From Thermoplasmatota archaeon (GTDB lineage: Archaea > Thermoplasmatota > Thermoplasmata > Thermoplasmatales > Thermoplasmataceae), in contig JAMDCA010000011.1 of the NCBI GenBank assembly GCA_023489435.1, forward strand, positions 1 through 62,369: a stretch of DNA of 62,369 nt, written 5' to 3'. Positions 52,846-60,782 of the stretch are shown in pieces. Under the pieces are notes generated by a model. The model was not told the origin of the DNA. It worked only from the letters and a program-made list of their open reading frames with translations, and made no database searches. Position 1 is the first letter of the stretch; each line of letters opens with the position of its first letter. The position numbers and the translations under genes are program-made.

Positions 52846-54249
52846 TCATACAAGAATGGCAGTCCCTTCAGACATTTTCATCACATCAGGTATTGCACCT
52901 ATCATGTCCTCAATTGTATACCAGTAGGACTTCTGCCTGAAACACATGTCTCCCACTCTCTTGTTTATGAAAGAAGCGAGGCATGCTGCGTTGAATGGGT
53001 CTTCAACCCTGGTACTTATGGCACTGGCAATTCCGGCAAGCAAATCCCCGGTTCCCCCCATGGACATCCTGGGATTTCCACCTTCCGTGTATCTTGCCTT
53101 TTTCCCGTCAGTGACTGTGTCTACAACTCCCTTGAGTATTACGGAGCAGTTAAGTTTCTTTGCAAATTCTGCCGCATTTCTCTCATCGGGCTCTTTGCCT
53201 GATATTCTCTGGAATTCCCCCCTATGTGGAGTAAGAATCATCCCTGTTTCCGGGCATGCCTTCCTTACCTTTGATACAAAGTCAAGGCCTTCCGCGTCCA
53301 GCACTATTGTCCCTTTGAAACCTTTGATTGCCCTTAGTGTTTCGTCCATGGGCTGGCTTTTTCCCAAGCCTGGTCCAATGAGGATGGCATCGCTGTTCCT
53401 GATCTCTTCAAGGATTTCCCTGTTTTCGGCGTCCCTTACTATTATGTCCGGGCTGTATGAACTCAAAATAACCCGGTTCTCGTGCCTCGAATATATCCTC
53501 ACAAGATCTGAACCCGCCCTGATTGCACCCATGGAAGCTATTATGGCAGAACCATAGAATGTCCATCCGGCAACCAGTGCGACACTTCCGTTCATCCCTT
53601 TGTGTGAATCCTTTCCTGGAAGCCTGTAGTATGCGAATTCCCCAGGGCCGTTATGGGTAAAGGCCTTTTCAGGTATCCCTATACCTGCTTCCACAATATT
53701 CCCGGAGTTTCCTTTTGTCATTCCCTGCTTCACCCCGGTGAATGTCACTGTTATATTGGGCTTAACACGGGTCCTTGAGCCAAGCCCTGACGGTATGTCA
53801 ACAGAAACCAGATTCTTCCCGGAAGAATTGATTGCCTTTATGAGGCTTGAATAAGGTTCTCTGGGTTCCCCGACAATGCCAACTCCAAGAAGGGCATCAA
53901 CTATGATTTCAGCCGATGATGCTGCTCTGGCCACCTCCTTGGCGGTTATGATTTTACCTTTGTATTCCCTGGCGGCTTTTCTGGATTCCTCAGTCTTCAT
54001 GCCTTCCTTTCCTGATACTGCAAGTACAGTTACATCATTGGAAGCTGAAAGAATGCGTGCTGCGACGAACCCATCGCCCCCATTGTTTCCTGATCCGCAG
54101 GCAACCAGTATCCTTCTGCCCTTCCCATACTGGGTTTCCACAGTTTCCGCAACCATGGAGCCTGCCTTAAACATGAGGCTGTAAAGATCCCCGTAAAAGT
54201 ACTCGTAATTCTTGTCCGCCCTCTTCACATCAAGGAAAGATAGAGACAT
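52846..54249 (-). CDS. nnr: Bifunctional NAD(P)H-hydrate epimerase/dehydratase
   Basis: Repairs hydrated NAD(P)H. The 467-residue fusion has the N-terminal YjeF_N epimerase domain (about 1-210: GSGNNGGDGFVAARIL, DALLGVGIVG, SVDIPSGLG) and the C-terminal dehydratase domain (about 215-467: HKGMNGSVALVAG, GPGLGKSQP, LDAEGLD, TPHRGEFQRI, GNPRMSMGGTGDLLAGI). The final GTGDxLxG is the ADP-dependent dehydratase signature. Lies 25 bp after the DNA glycosylase gene, likely cotranscribed. Confidence 0.95.
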   Translation of the reverse strand: MSLSFLDVKRADKNYEYFYGDLYSLMFKAGSMVAETVETQYGKGRRILVACGSGNNGGDGFVAARILSASNDVTVLAVSGKEGMKTEESRKAAREYKGKIITAKEVARAASSAEIIVDALLGVGIVGEPREPYSSLIKAINSSGKNLVSVDIPSGLGSRTRVKPNITVTFTGVKQGMTKGNSGNIVEAGIGIPEKAFTHNGPGEFAYYRLPGKDSHKGMNGSVALVAGWTFYGSAIIASMGAIRAGSDLVRIYSRHENRVILSSYSPDIIVRDAENREILEEIRNSDAILIGPGLGKSQPMDETLRAIKGFKGTIVLDAEGLDFVSKVRKACPETGMILTPHRGEFQRISGKEPDERNAAEFAKKLNCSVILKGVVDTVTDGKKARYTEGGNPRMSMGGTGDLLAGIASAISTRVEDPFNAACLASFINKRVGDMCFRQKSYWYTIEDMIGAIPDVMKMSEGTAILV

Positions 54250-54274
54250 GCTGAAACTATGATAACATGGCAGA

Positions 54275-54940
54275 CTATTTTATTAGTTTTCCAGTGGCAA
54301 TTTTCCACATGAAGAGATCGAGTATTCCCGGCTGAAGCCCCATTTCTTCTGCCATCTGCAGAATAACCTGCTCAGTAGCCAGGTAGTTCTTTCTTGAAGC
54401 GACTTTAATGTTTAGGTCCGGCTTCTCGGAAAGAAGCATCCTCAAAATATGCTTATCGAGGATGGCGAAGTTGAACACCCCCACATTCCTAAGAAAATGG
54501 GAAGCCTCCTTGTAACCAATACCCCTGATGTTTTCAATCAGGTATTCCCTGCTGCTGAATGGATCATCCGAATTTATGAGTGAGGGGAGTTCGTCAATTA
54601 TCCACCTTGATTCCACTATGAATTCGCTTCTCAGGTTGTAGAACCTGTATTTGGTGTTCCTGAGGGCGTTTCTCAATGATATCTGGTCCAGGTTCATGAA
54701 ACCGTCTGGCCCTATGGCCTGCTGTGTCCTCACACCCATCTCAGCAGACGTATTTGCAGTGAGGAGGCAGAAACAGAGTTCACCGAAAATGCTTTCCTTG
54801 GATGCAGCCTTGAAAGCCCTGAATTCATCTGCTTTCCTGTTAACATCCTGGGCAAAAGGAGAAGAAACCATCTGGCGAACCGTTTCAAGAATTGACCCCT
54901 GCTGCTCGTGAGGTTCATGAACCGGTGAAAGAGACTCCAT
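54275..54940 (-). CDS. ogg: Archaeal 8-oxoguanine DNA glycosylase/lyase (Ogg2-type)
   Basis: Removes 8-oxoguanine and nicks the DNA. The 221-residue HhH-GPD protein has the helix-hairpin-helix NIRGIGYKEASHFLRNVG with the catalytic Lys in GYKEASH, and the catalytic Asp in FAILDKHILRML. The compact length (about 205-220 residues) and this motif spacing are those of archaeal Ogg2. Followed by nnr 25 bp later. The pair fits oxidative damage control, as does the NiSOD gene upstream. Confidence 0.92.
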   Translation of the reverse strand: MESLSPVHEPHEQQGSILETVRQMVSSPFAQDVNRKADEFRAFKAASKESIFGELCFCLLTANTSAEMGVRTQQAIGPDGFMNLDQISLRNALRNTKYRFYNLRSEFIVESRWIIDELPSLINSDDPFSSREYLIENIRGIGYKEASHFLRNVGVFNFAILDKHILRMLLSEKPDLNIKVASRKNYLATEQVILQMAEEMGLQPGILDLFMWKIATGKLIK

Positions 54941-55074
54941 GCAACGGATTATATGGACTGCAATTAAAACGTTTCTTTGATCAAGGTTGGCAAACCGTTT
55001 AACATTGGAAAAGGACCCAATAAAGAAGTGTGCGACCCATCAATCGGCAGAATATGACATGCTATTCAAGCCCT

Positions 55075-55398
55075 TTATGCCGGTTCTGCCCTTTTCTGGC
55101 GTGCTATGAAAATAACCTTGCCGATTATGGATTTTTTAGCTATGGTTCCAAATGTGTTGCTGTCAGTGCTCCTCATCCTGTTGTCACCCTCCATGAAAAA
55201 TTTGGTGCCTTCACCTGAGGTTTCAAGATTCCGGACCCGTTTTATGAGAATGGTTCCATCAACTGGGCTGCGGAAAACCAGGACATCCCCCGGGGCAATA
55301 CTGAAAAAAAATTTGGTCGAAACAGCATAGTCCCCATCCTTAGCGTATGGAGCCATGCTGTTCCCGCTTATCTTTACGACTTTAACAGGAGTCCACAA
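55075..55398 (-). CDS. S26-type protease, probable NiSOD maturation protease
   Basis: A 107-residue soluble S24/S26-type peptidase. It has the catalytic Ser14 in ISGNSMAP and Lys53 in ILIKRVRN, plus the GDVLVFRSP, MEGDNRMRSTDS and FGTIAKKSIIGKVIF segments of small SodX-like proteases. No transmembrane helix is apparent, unlike signal peptidase I. A TTG start at 55398 is one nucleotide after the NiSOD stop codon (TGA), so it is translationally coupled to sodN. In bacteria such a protease cleaves the NiSOD leader to expose the N-terminal His ligand; the same role is inferred here. Confidence 0.78.
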   Translation of the reverse strand: MWTPVKVVKISGNSMAPYAKDGDYAVSTKFFFSIAPGDVLVFRSPVDGTILIKRVRNLETSGEGTKFFMEGDNRMRSTDSNTFGTIAKKSIIGKVIFIARQKRAEPA

Positions 55399-55399
55399 T

Positions 55400-55918
55400 T
55401 CAAAGCTGCGGGTAAACTACTTCTTCGTGTGGATCATAAGGCGACTTTGCCCTCTTTGTCTTGACTCCCTTGATTTCCCAGAATATTTCTGAGAACTTGT
55501 TCACTTCATTGAGGAGTTTCATTGCAGCATCCCTGTCAGGTTCCTGCTTTGATTTTCCACCGAACTTCATGATGTTGAACACTATTTCATGCAGGTCAGG
55601 ATGAGCCTTGACATGTTCCGGCTTGATGAAATCTCCCCAGATGACCCTGACCTCATGCTTGCATAGCTCAGCGTGCTTTTCCTTGACCTCTACAGCCCTT
55701 GCCATGTCATGCACATAATCCAGCAGTTCGCTGGGGTTCTCTGGCTTTGGCTTGGGAATTGCGTTCATAAGGTCCACCATTCTTACCACGGTCAGTGCAG
55801 AAAGCTGGGCCAGATGTGGATCATAAATTCCGCATGGGTAATCGCAGTGCGCGTACGCAGTTTCGTACTTGTCTTCCATTGCTCCAAGGAGCCTTGTCAA
55901 AGTGTTGTTCTCTTTCAC
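55400..55918 (-). CDS. sodN: Nickel superoxide dismutase
   Basis: Disproportionates superoxide with a Ni centre bound by the N-terminal His and two Cys. The 172-residue precursor contains the nickel hook HCDYPCGIY at residues 24-32 (His24, Cys25, Cys29; HCxxPCxxY), preceded by a 23-residue leader that ends AYA. The body matches NiSOD: DPHLAQLSALTVVRMVDLM, KEKHAELCKHEVRVIWGDFIKPEH, PDLHEIVFNIM and a closing EIFWEIKG. A C-terminal extension (about 155-172) is extra. GTG start with an SD-like AGGTGA. NiSOD is mostly known from bacteria; its presence with a cognate protease in an archaeon is notable. Confidence 0.92.
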   Translation of the reverse strand: MKENNTLTRLLGAMEDKYETAYAHCDYPCGIYDPHLAQLSALTVVRMVDLMNAIPKPKPENPSELLDYVHDMARAVEVKEKHAELCKHEVRVIWGDFIKPEHVKAHPDLHEIVFNIMKFGGKSKQEPDRDAAMKLLNEVNKFSEIFWEIKGVKTKRAKSPYDPHEEVVYPQL

Positions 55919-56039
55919 GATTTCACCTAAATTATAATGATTTCAGACATTAAAAAATTTGCTAGGGAATGAGGAATCAATAAAATTCAGTGAAAAATCG
56001 TTAATTTACCATAATGTTCGGATACTGAAGCCACTGCCC

Positions 56040-56255
56040 CTAATGCATCTGTGCAGAATCAAAGTAGTCCAGGGCAATGTTTCTTTTCAGGCCTTCCTTG
56101 ATTCTATCAGTGCTGAACCTTATCCTTGAAATCCAGTCTTCTAGAGTTTCATCGTCCAGGGTCCGTGTACGGGCGATCTCCCTGGAGCAGCTGGAGCAAT
56201 ACATCCCTCCAAAAATCAGGGTTCCACAAATGATGCAGTGATGTTTGGCAGCCAT
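56040..56255 (-). CDS. Small zinc-ribbon protein (DUF2116-like)
   Basis: About 71 residues from the ATG at 56255. Paired knuckles CIICG and CSSC (CxxC-x9-CxxC) at residues 6-21 resemble the small DUF2116 zinc ribbon. An acidic/basic helical tail follows. ATG at 56255 is favoured over an in-frame start at 56312 because a TATA-like TTTTAAGG (56276-56283) lies 25 bp before it. Function unknown. Confidence 0.65.
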   Translation of the reverse strand: MAAKHHCIICGTLIFGGMYCSSCSREIARTRTLDDETLEDWISRIRFSTDRIKEGLKRNIALDYFDSAQMH

Positions 56256-56296
56256 GTAACTTGAGAGGGCTGGTTCCTTAAAACATTTTTGTGAAC

Positions 56297-56311
56297 TGTA
56301 CCAATTGTACA
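56297..56311. repeat. Short inverted repeat upstream of the zinc-ribbon gene
   Basis: TGTAC-CAATT-GTACA lies about 15-20 bp upstream of the TATA-like element of the small zinc-ribbon gene. Short and AT-rich, so it could be chance. Confidence 0.3.
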
Positions 56312-56402
56312 ATAAGCTTTAAAAACAGAAATATGCAGGTTTTTATAGGGGGTTATTAAACAACCTCAAGTGTCCTTTTTTAATTCACACTAAATAAATT
56401 CT

Positions 56403-57182
56403 TCAGTCGTCACGGTACATGGTATCGGCATCAGACCCACCAGTGAAGAAAAGTGACATTTCCGAGTAAATATCCTCAAAACCAGAGAAATCCTTGGCAG
56501 AAACTGATAGCAGCTTGCTGATCATCCTGCTCTCCTGAAAGGCGTTGAGCACCGATGAGAAATAATCCTTGACCATCTCCTGCTTCTCATCCAGGAAGGC
56601 ATCGTAAAGCTGATCCGGAAATTCCTCCCAGCTCCTTATGTTTTTCAGGTCTTCTTCCGTGATGAGGTCTGTCTTGTTGAGTACGAATAGCATGGGCTTG
56701 AAGAATCGGGACATGACTGAACCGTAGAGCATCTTCTGCGATATGAACCCTGATGGGGAGGATGAGAGGACTGCATCAGTTACGAAGGCAACCATCGCCT
56801 TGCCGTGAGAAAGCTTGTCCACAAGAAGAGGGCTTCCCGGCCTGAAGCTGAAGAGCTCAATCTGCCCAGGGGTATCGAATATGACGTAGTAGTCATCAAG
56901 TTCCTTCAGTGCATTTTCTATGAACTCTGTGTTCTCCAGTATGAGATCTGCCCCCACAATCTGGGCGCCATTTGGGCCAAGATTGAATTCAGACATGATC
57001 TGGCTGAGTGAGATTACCTCCCGGATATCTATATCCGGCTCATATGGCGTGAATTCAGAGCCAGGGTCCAGATTGACAATTGCTGCATTGTAGTCATTGG
57101 ACACAAGCCAGTCCTTGAGCGCCCCGCAGAATGTTGATTTGCCGGTGCCGGCCGGGCCGGTTACAAAAAGGCTTCCTATCAA
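56403..57182 (-). CDS. GPN-loop NTPase
   Basis: A 259-residue P-loop GTPase of the GPN family. Walker A GPAGTGKST at about 9-17, the family-defining Gly-Pro-Asn in FNLGPNGAQ near 68-76, the G3-like FDTPGQIELFSF and the G4-like LNKTDL. Homologues in eukaryotes assist RNA polymerase assembly; archaeal ones are dimeric GTPases. TTG start at 57182, overlapping the stop of the polymerase D gene by 4 bp, so it is the last gene of that operon. Confidence 0.92.
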   Translation of the reverse strand: MIGSLFVTGPAGTGKSTFCGALKDWLVSNDYNAAIVNLDPGSEFTPYEPDIDIREVISLSQIMSEFNLGPNGAQIVGADLILENTEFIENALKELDDYYVIFDTPGQIELFSFRPGSPLLVDKLSHGKAMVAFVTDAVLSSSPSGFISQKMLYGSVMSRFFKPMLFVLNKTDLITEEDLKNIRSWEEFPDQLYDAFLDEKQEMVKDYFSSVLNAFQESRMISKLLSVSAKDFSGFEDIYSEMSLFFTGGSDADTMYRDD

Positions 57183-60100
57183 ATTTCTTCCTCCATGAAT
57201 CTTGCCAGTGAGTTGTCAGGCTTATTCTCTTCAAGGTTAAAAGTACCCCGTATTGTCCTGACAAGGTTGTCAATCCTGATGTCAAGAGACCATGGGAGGT
57301 CAAATTCTTCTGAAATCTTGATGGTCTCAGCCATGTACTTTATGATGCTTCCCTTGTGGATCGTCAGAGATATGCTTGAATTCCCGCACCTGTGGCATTT
57401 CCCTGAAAGCGGGACCCTTCTGTATTTTGTGTTGCACTTTGTGCACCTGAACTCCTGGGAGAAGAAACCCCTGAAGTTTCCGTACATATCCGGAAGGAAA
57501 TGTGAATTGAGGACCCTGGCAGCAACATCATCCTCATCAACTGCACGAATTCTCCTTGCAAGGGATAGTTGCCTTTCGATTTTCTCCTCCATAGAATCTA
57601 TGGATTTGTAGGAGCACACCCTGACACCGCTGCTTATGTCAAGGGTCTCAGTGCTGTACCCTGAATTCAGGATAGTGCCTGTCTTCTTGAGCCGGACACC
57701 CATGGTCATCATCATATCCTCTACCTCAGACGGAGACTTCCCCTGGTTGGCTGCTTCATAGAATTCCAGGGGATATTCGGAAAGTGTGTCCACGTTCATG
57801 GCCTCCTTGTCCACTTCATCAGGATTGAGCTGAACTGTAAGAACCAGGGGAGCATCCATAAGGCCGCCCCTTGTTGATGGAAGATATTCCTTGGAGAAGT
57901 TGATGAGCCCGTCCAGCAGGAGCATGATTGAGTCTTCATCGCCGTCACAGTTTCTCCTCTTTGCCGCATGGAAAAACGGATGTGCGTAACATCCGCTCAC
58001 ATCCGCAAAACCGATTATCCTTCCAAGTATGCCTCCGGAAGTGTGCGGTGCAAGCCCGATCACGAGCTGCCCTATGATATCCTCCCTTTCCCTGCACATG
58101 TAGAATGGCGGATGGTTGTAATACCTCACAAGAAGGTCATCAATGAACTGGGAGACCTTGATTATGTAATCTGCTGATTCGTAAGGAATTATGATGTCCT
58201 GCGGGAAAATCTCGTTGTAGTCCTGGTCAGGGTAACCGAGCTGAACAAGCTTTTCCCTGCTTATTCCAATCTCCTGTGCCCTGAAGTGCGTGATAGGGAT
58301 ATCAGACATATCATACCTGCAGGTGCCATCCTTGTTTGTGGATACATCGTGCAGTGCCCTCAGGTAGCCTTTTTCCAGTGGCTCGCTCACCTTGTCCTTT
58401 GACATGAGTTTCTTGACTCCTTTTACCTCAAGCTTGTCCGGAATGTCGATGGCAAGCCTGTTGATGGCATTGCTGATAAGCTGGTTTATGTCAACCTTAA
58501 TCTTCCTGGTCTTTCCCATTGGATCGGTTCTTGATCCGCACTCCGGGCAGATGGGGTGTGGAGTCTCAAAAGAGCATGAAAGGCAGGACCTTACGCTGAT
58601 TTCTATTTCAACACCGCCATCCTTTGAGTTCTTGCCGGCATTTTTCAGGGAACGCCTTGCATCCCCGTAATTTTCAACCGGAAAAAGCACGTGGACCTTG
58701 GGTTTCATCTTCCTGTCGCCAGCTTTCTCTGGCCTTCCCAGCCTGCCGCCTACCCTTGTTGGCGACCTGGGCTTGATCAGGAATCCGGCCAGTTTGTTCA
58801 CGAGCTCAATTGAATCCTGAACTTGGGGGATTTCCTTCGTTGAGACAATTACACCATCTGAAAGGTCAAGGCCAAGTGATGCGATGAGTGGGTAGAATTC
58901 CTTAAGCTCCATGCCTCCAGGGGTCTTTTCAAATGGAACGCCAAGCTCTATAAGGGTGTCCCTGACATCATACCCTGAAATGAAAAGCGTCTCACCTGAA
59001 ACAGTTGAATCTGAGAGTTTATTCCTGAGTGCCAGGATCCTCTCAACATTAAGGTCATGCCAGAAATAGTCGTACCTTGGGTAAAGTGGTATGTCGAGTT
59101 CCCTTGAAAGATGAACCGCCTCAAACTGGTTAAGGGTCCTTGACATGAGATCCGCCCTCTTCTTTTCATCCTTTATGTAAAGTTTCCACCAGTCATTGTT
59201 GAATGAACCTGGCACAAGCTTGTAGTTATTTTCCAGGAAATCTCCGTATGCGATGAGTATCTCGCCCAGGTCTGTTATCTGCTCGATCTGGTCAAGAAGT
59301 TCCCCGGCTTCTTTCGCGGATTCAACCCTCACGTGGTTCCCATTCTTCAGGAGGATCATGGGACCGTCTATGGCCTCACTGGGAGTTATTGCGGCAGCCT
59401 TTCCGGGAAGCTCGACCTTCACCTGAGATCCAGTGGCTATGAACCTGTCAAGGGTAACCATTGTTGATGGGTTGATGGATGCCGCGGCAAGTCCTGAAAC
59501 TCTTGACCGGCCATATCTGAGCCTGAACCCGCCTGGTCTGTTGGGGTGACCAAAAACAGGCCGTCCTGCAACGATATCCTTCAGGAACTTGTCCGATTTC
59601 TTTGGCTTGTCCTCTTCCTGCCCCTCAGAGGACGAAGATTCCTTCTTTCCGAGAAAACTCCACTCAGAGAGCCCAAGCTTTTCAGTGTGCTTGAGCACTT
59701 TTTTTGATTTCTGTATAAGGCCCTCGCAAAGAACCAGGCACATACCTCCCCTGATCCTGTTTGTCCTCACACGCTCCATGTCCCTGTGTCCCGAGACCTC
59801 TTCCTCTTCACTCCCTTCCCCGTCTATGCATACCGGCGAATTGAGGATAACCTGCCTCACTTCTTCCGGTGATGGCAGATATTGAAGATGCTTGACCCTG
59901 TTGTATGCCTGCACCTCTTCTATGTAACGTTCCACTTCGTCATCAGTGGGCTTGAATGACCCTATCCCCAAATCCCTTCTTACGACATCTGCAATGAGGA
60001 CACTGAGAGCCTGAGCTGTTCCTCCTGCTCCCCTTATGGGTCCTGAATAAACCACCGAAACGTAATCTGACCCGTCGCTGTTGTGGTCGATGGATACGTC

Positions 60101-60463
60101 AGCGATGCCTTCAAGCGGGGCAACCAGGATCCCTTCTGTGAGGATTGCAAGCCCGACCCTTACAGCCTTGTCAACTGCAACTGTCTTACCTTGAGAAGCG
60201 TACATCTCTGCAACCTTCCGGGATATCTCAATTGAAATTTCCTCCCTGCTCTTTGTTTTGGCCAAGGCTCTGATATCCTCAGCTATTCCCCTGATGTCAA
60301 TGAGTTCCTCGATCCTGTCAGCCATGTCAGAGGCAAGGGGCATTTCAACTGTATCCACTACGTCAAGGCCCTTTGACCTGACGTTCTTGGCCACTTCATA
60401 ACCTACCTTGACCTGATCCCAGAGAAACTTCGTGTATTCCGAGTGGTCCTTGAATGGGTTCAT
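57179..60463 (-). CDS. polC: DNA polymerase D large subunit (DP2)
   Basis: The catalytic subunit of the archaeal replicative polymerase D. The 1094-residue protein has the family N-terminus (NPFKDHSEYTKFLWDQVKVGYEVAKNV), YSGPIRGAGGTAQALSVL, RYGRSRVSGLAAASINPSTM, zinc-ribbon motifs (CLSCSFETPHPICPECGSRT and, at the C-terminus, CTKCNTKYR.....CHRCGNSS), and the active-site block HPFFHAAKRRNCDGDEDS near residue 838 with its catalytic Asp residues. No intein interrupts the gene, unlike several archaeal polC genes. Overlaps the SCP2-like gene and the GPN gene by 4 bp each. Confidence 0.97.
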   Translation of the reverse strand: MNPFKDHSEYTKFLWDQVKVGYEVAKNVRSKGLDVVDTVEMPLASDMADRIEELIDIRGIAEDIRALAKTKSREEISIEISRKVAEMYASQGKTVAVDKAVRVGLAILTEGILVAPLEGIADVSIDHNSDGSDYVSVVYSGPIRGAGGTAQALSVLIADVVRRDLGIGSFKPTDDEVERYIEEVQAYNRVKHLQYLPSPEEVRQVILNSPVCIDGEGSEEEEVSGHRDMERVRTNRIRGGMCLVLCEGLIQKSKKVLKHTEKLGLSEWSFLGKKESSSSEGQEEDKPKKSDKFLKDIVAGRPVFGHPNRPGGFRLRYGRSRVSGLAAASINPSTMVTLDRFIATGSQVKVELPGKAAAITPSEAIDGPMILLKNGNHVRVESAKEAGELLDQIEQITDLGEILIAYGDFLENNYKLVPGSFNNDWWKLYIKDEKKRADLMSRTLNQFEAVHLSRELDIPLYPRYDYFWHDLNVERILALRNKLSDSTVSGETLFISGYDVRDTLIELGVPFEKTPGGMELKEFYPLIASLGLDLSDGVIVSTKEIPQVQDSIELVNKLAGFLIKPRSPTRVGGRLGRPEKAGDRKMKPKVHVLFPVENYGDARRSLKNAGKNSKDGGVEIEISVRSCLSCSFETPHPICPECGSRTDPMGKTRKIKVDINQLISNAINRLAIDIPDKLEVKGVKKLMSKDKVSEPLEKGYLRALHDVSTNKDGTCRYDMSDIPITHFRAQEIGISREKLVQLGYPDQDYNEIFPQDIIIPYESADYIIKVSQFIDDLLVRYYNHPPFYMCREREDIIGQLVIGLAPHTSGGILGRIIGFADVSGCYAHPFFHAAKRRNCDGDEDSIMLLLDGLINFSKEYLPSTRGGLMDAPLVLTVQLNPDEVDKEAMNVDTLSEYPLEFYEAANQGKSPSEVEDMMMTMGVRLKKTGTILNSGYSTETLDISSGVRVCSYKSIDSMEEKIERQLSLARRIRAVDEDDVAARVLNSHFLPDMYGNFRGFFSQEFRCTKCNTKYRRVPLSGKCHRCGNSSISLTIHKGSIIKYMAETIKISEEFDLPWSLDIRIDNLVRTIRGTFNLEENKPDNSLARFMEEEI

Positions 60464-60777
60464 GCGAGCAACTCTGAAAAGAGGAGTTTATCCATCAGAG
60501 AAGACTTGATCTTTATCCTTCCCTTTGAATATGATTCCATTGGGCTGATCCTTTTCTCCATGATCCCGGACAGTTCTTCCTCTGTTGTTGTGATGGTTAT
60601 GTCTGGAGGGTGGGAATTAATATCAGCTTCCACAACCACTCCCTCCGAAAGGCGGAAGAGTGTCCTGTTTGCCCCGGTATCCAGGAGAAAATACCTGTCA
60701 AGGGACACGATCCTTTCCCTGAAACCCTGAGTCTCGGAAAGTTTTTCATTGATCTTGAGCAGCAGCTTCAGGGCCAT
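60460..60777 (-). CDS. SCP2 sterol-carrier-like domain protein
   Basis: About 105 residues from the ATG at 60777. The pattern of a small alpha/beta SCP2 domain is visible: RYFLLDTGANRTLFRLSEGVVVEADINSHPPDITITTTEEELSGIMEK followed by GRIKIKSSLMDKLLFS. SCP2 domains bind lipids or fatty acids, or form part of other enzymes. A short gene wedged between CTP synthase and polymerase D; its stop overlaps the polC start by 4 bp. The function in this operon is unknown. Confidence 0.7.
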   Translation of the reverse strand: MALKLLLKINEKLSETQGFRERIVSLDRYFLLDTGANRTLFRLSEGVVVEADINSHPPDITITTTEEELSGIMEKRISPMESYSKGRIKIKSSLMDKLLFSELLA

Positions 60778-60782
60778 GCTGT

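Noticed and set aside
57179-60463. Intein in polymerase D large subunit
   Set aside because: Inteins are common in this gene in other archaea, but the frame reads straight through the active-site block with no intein motif and the normal length.
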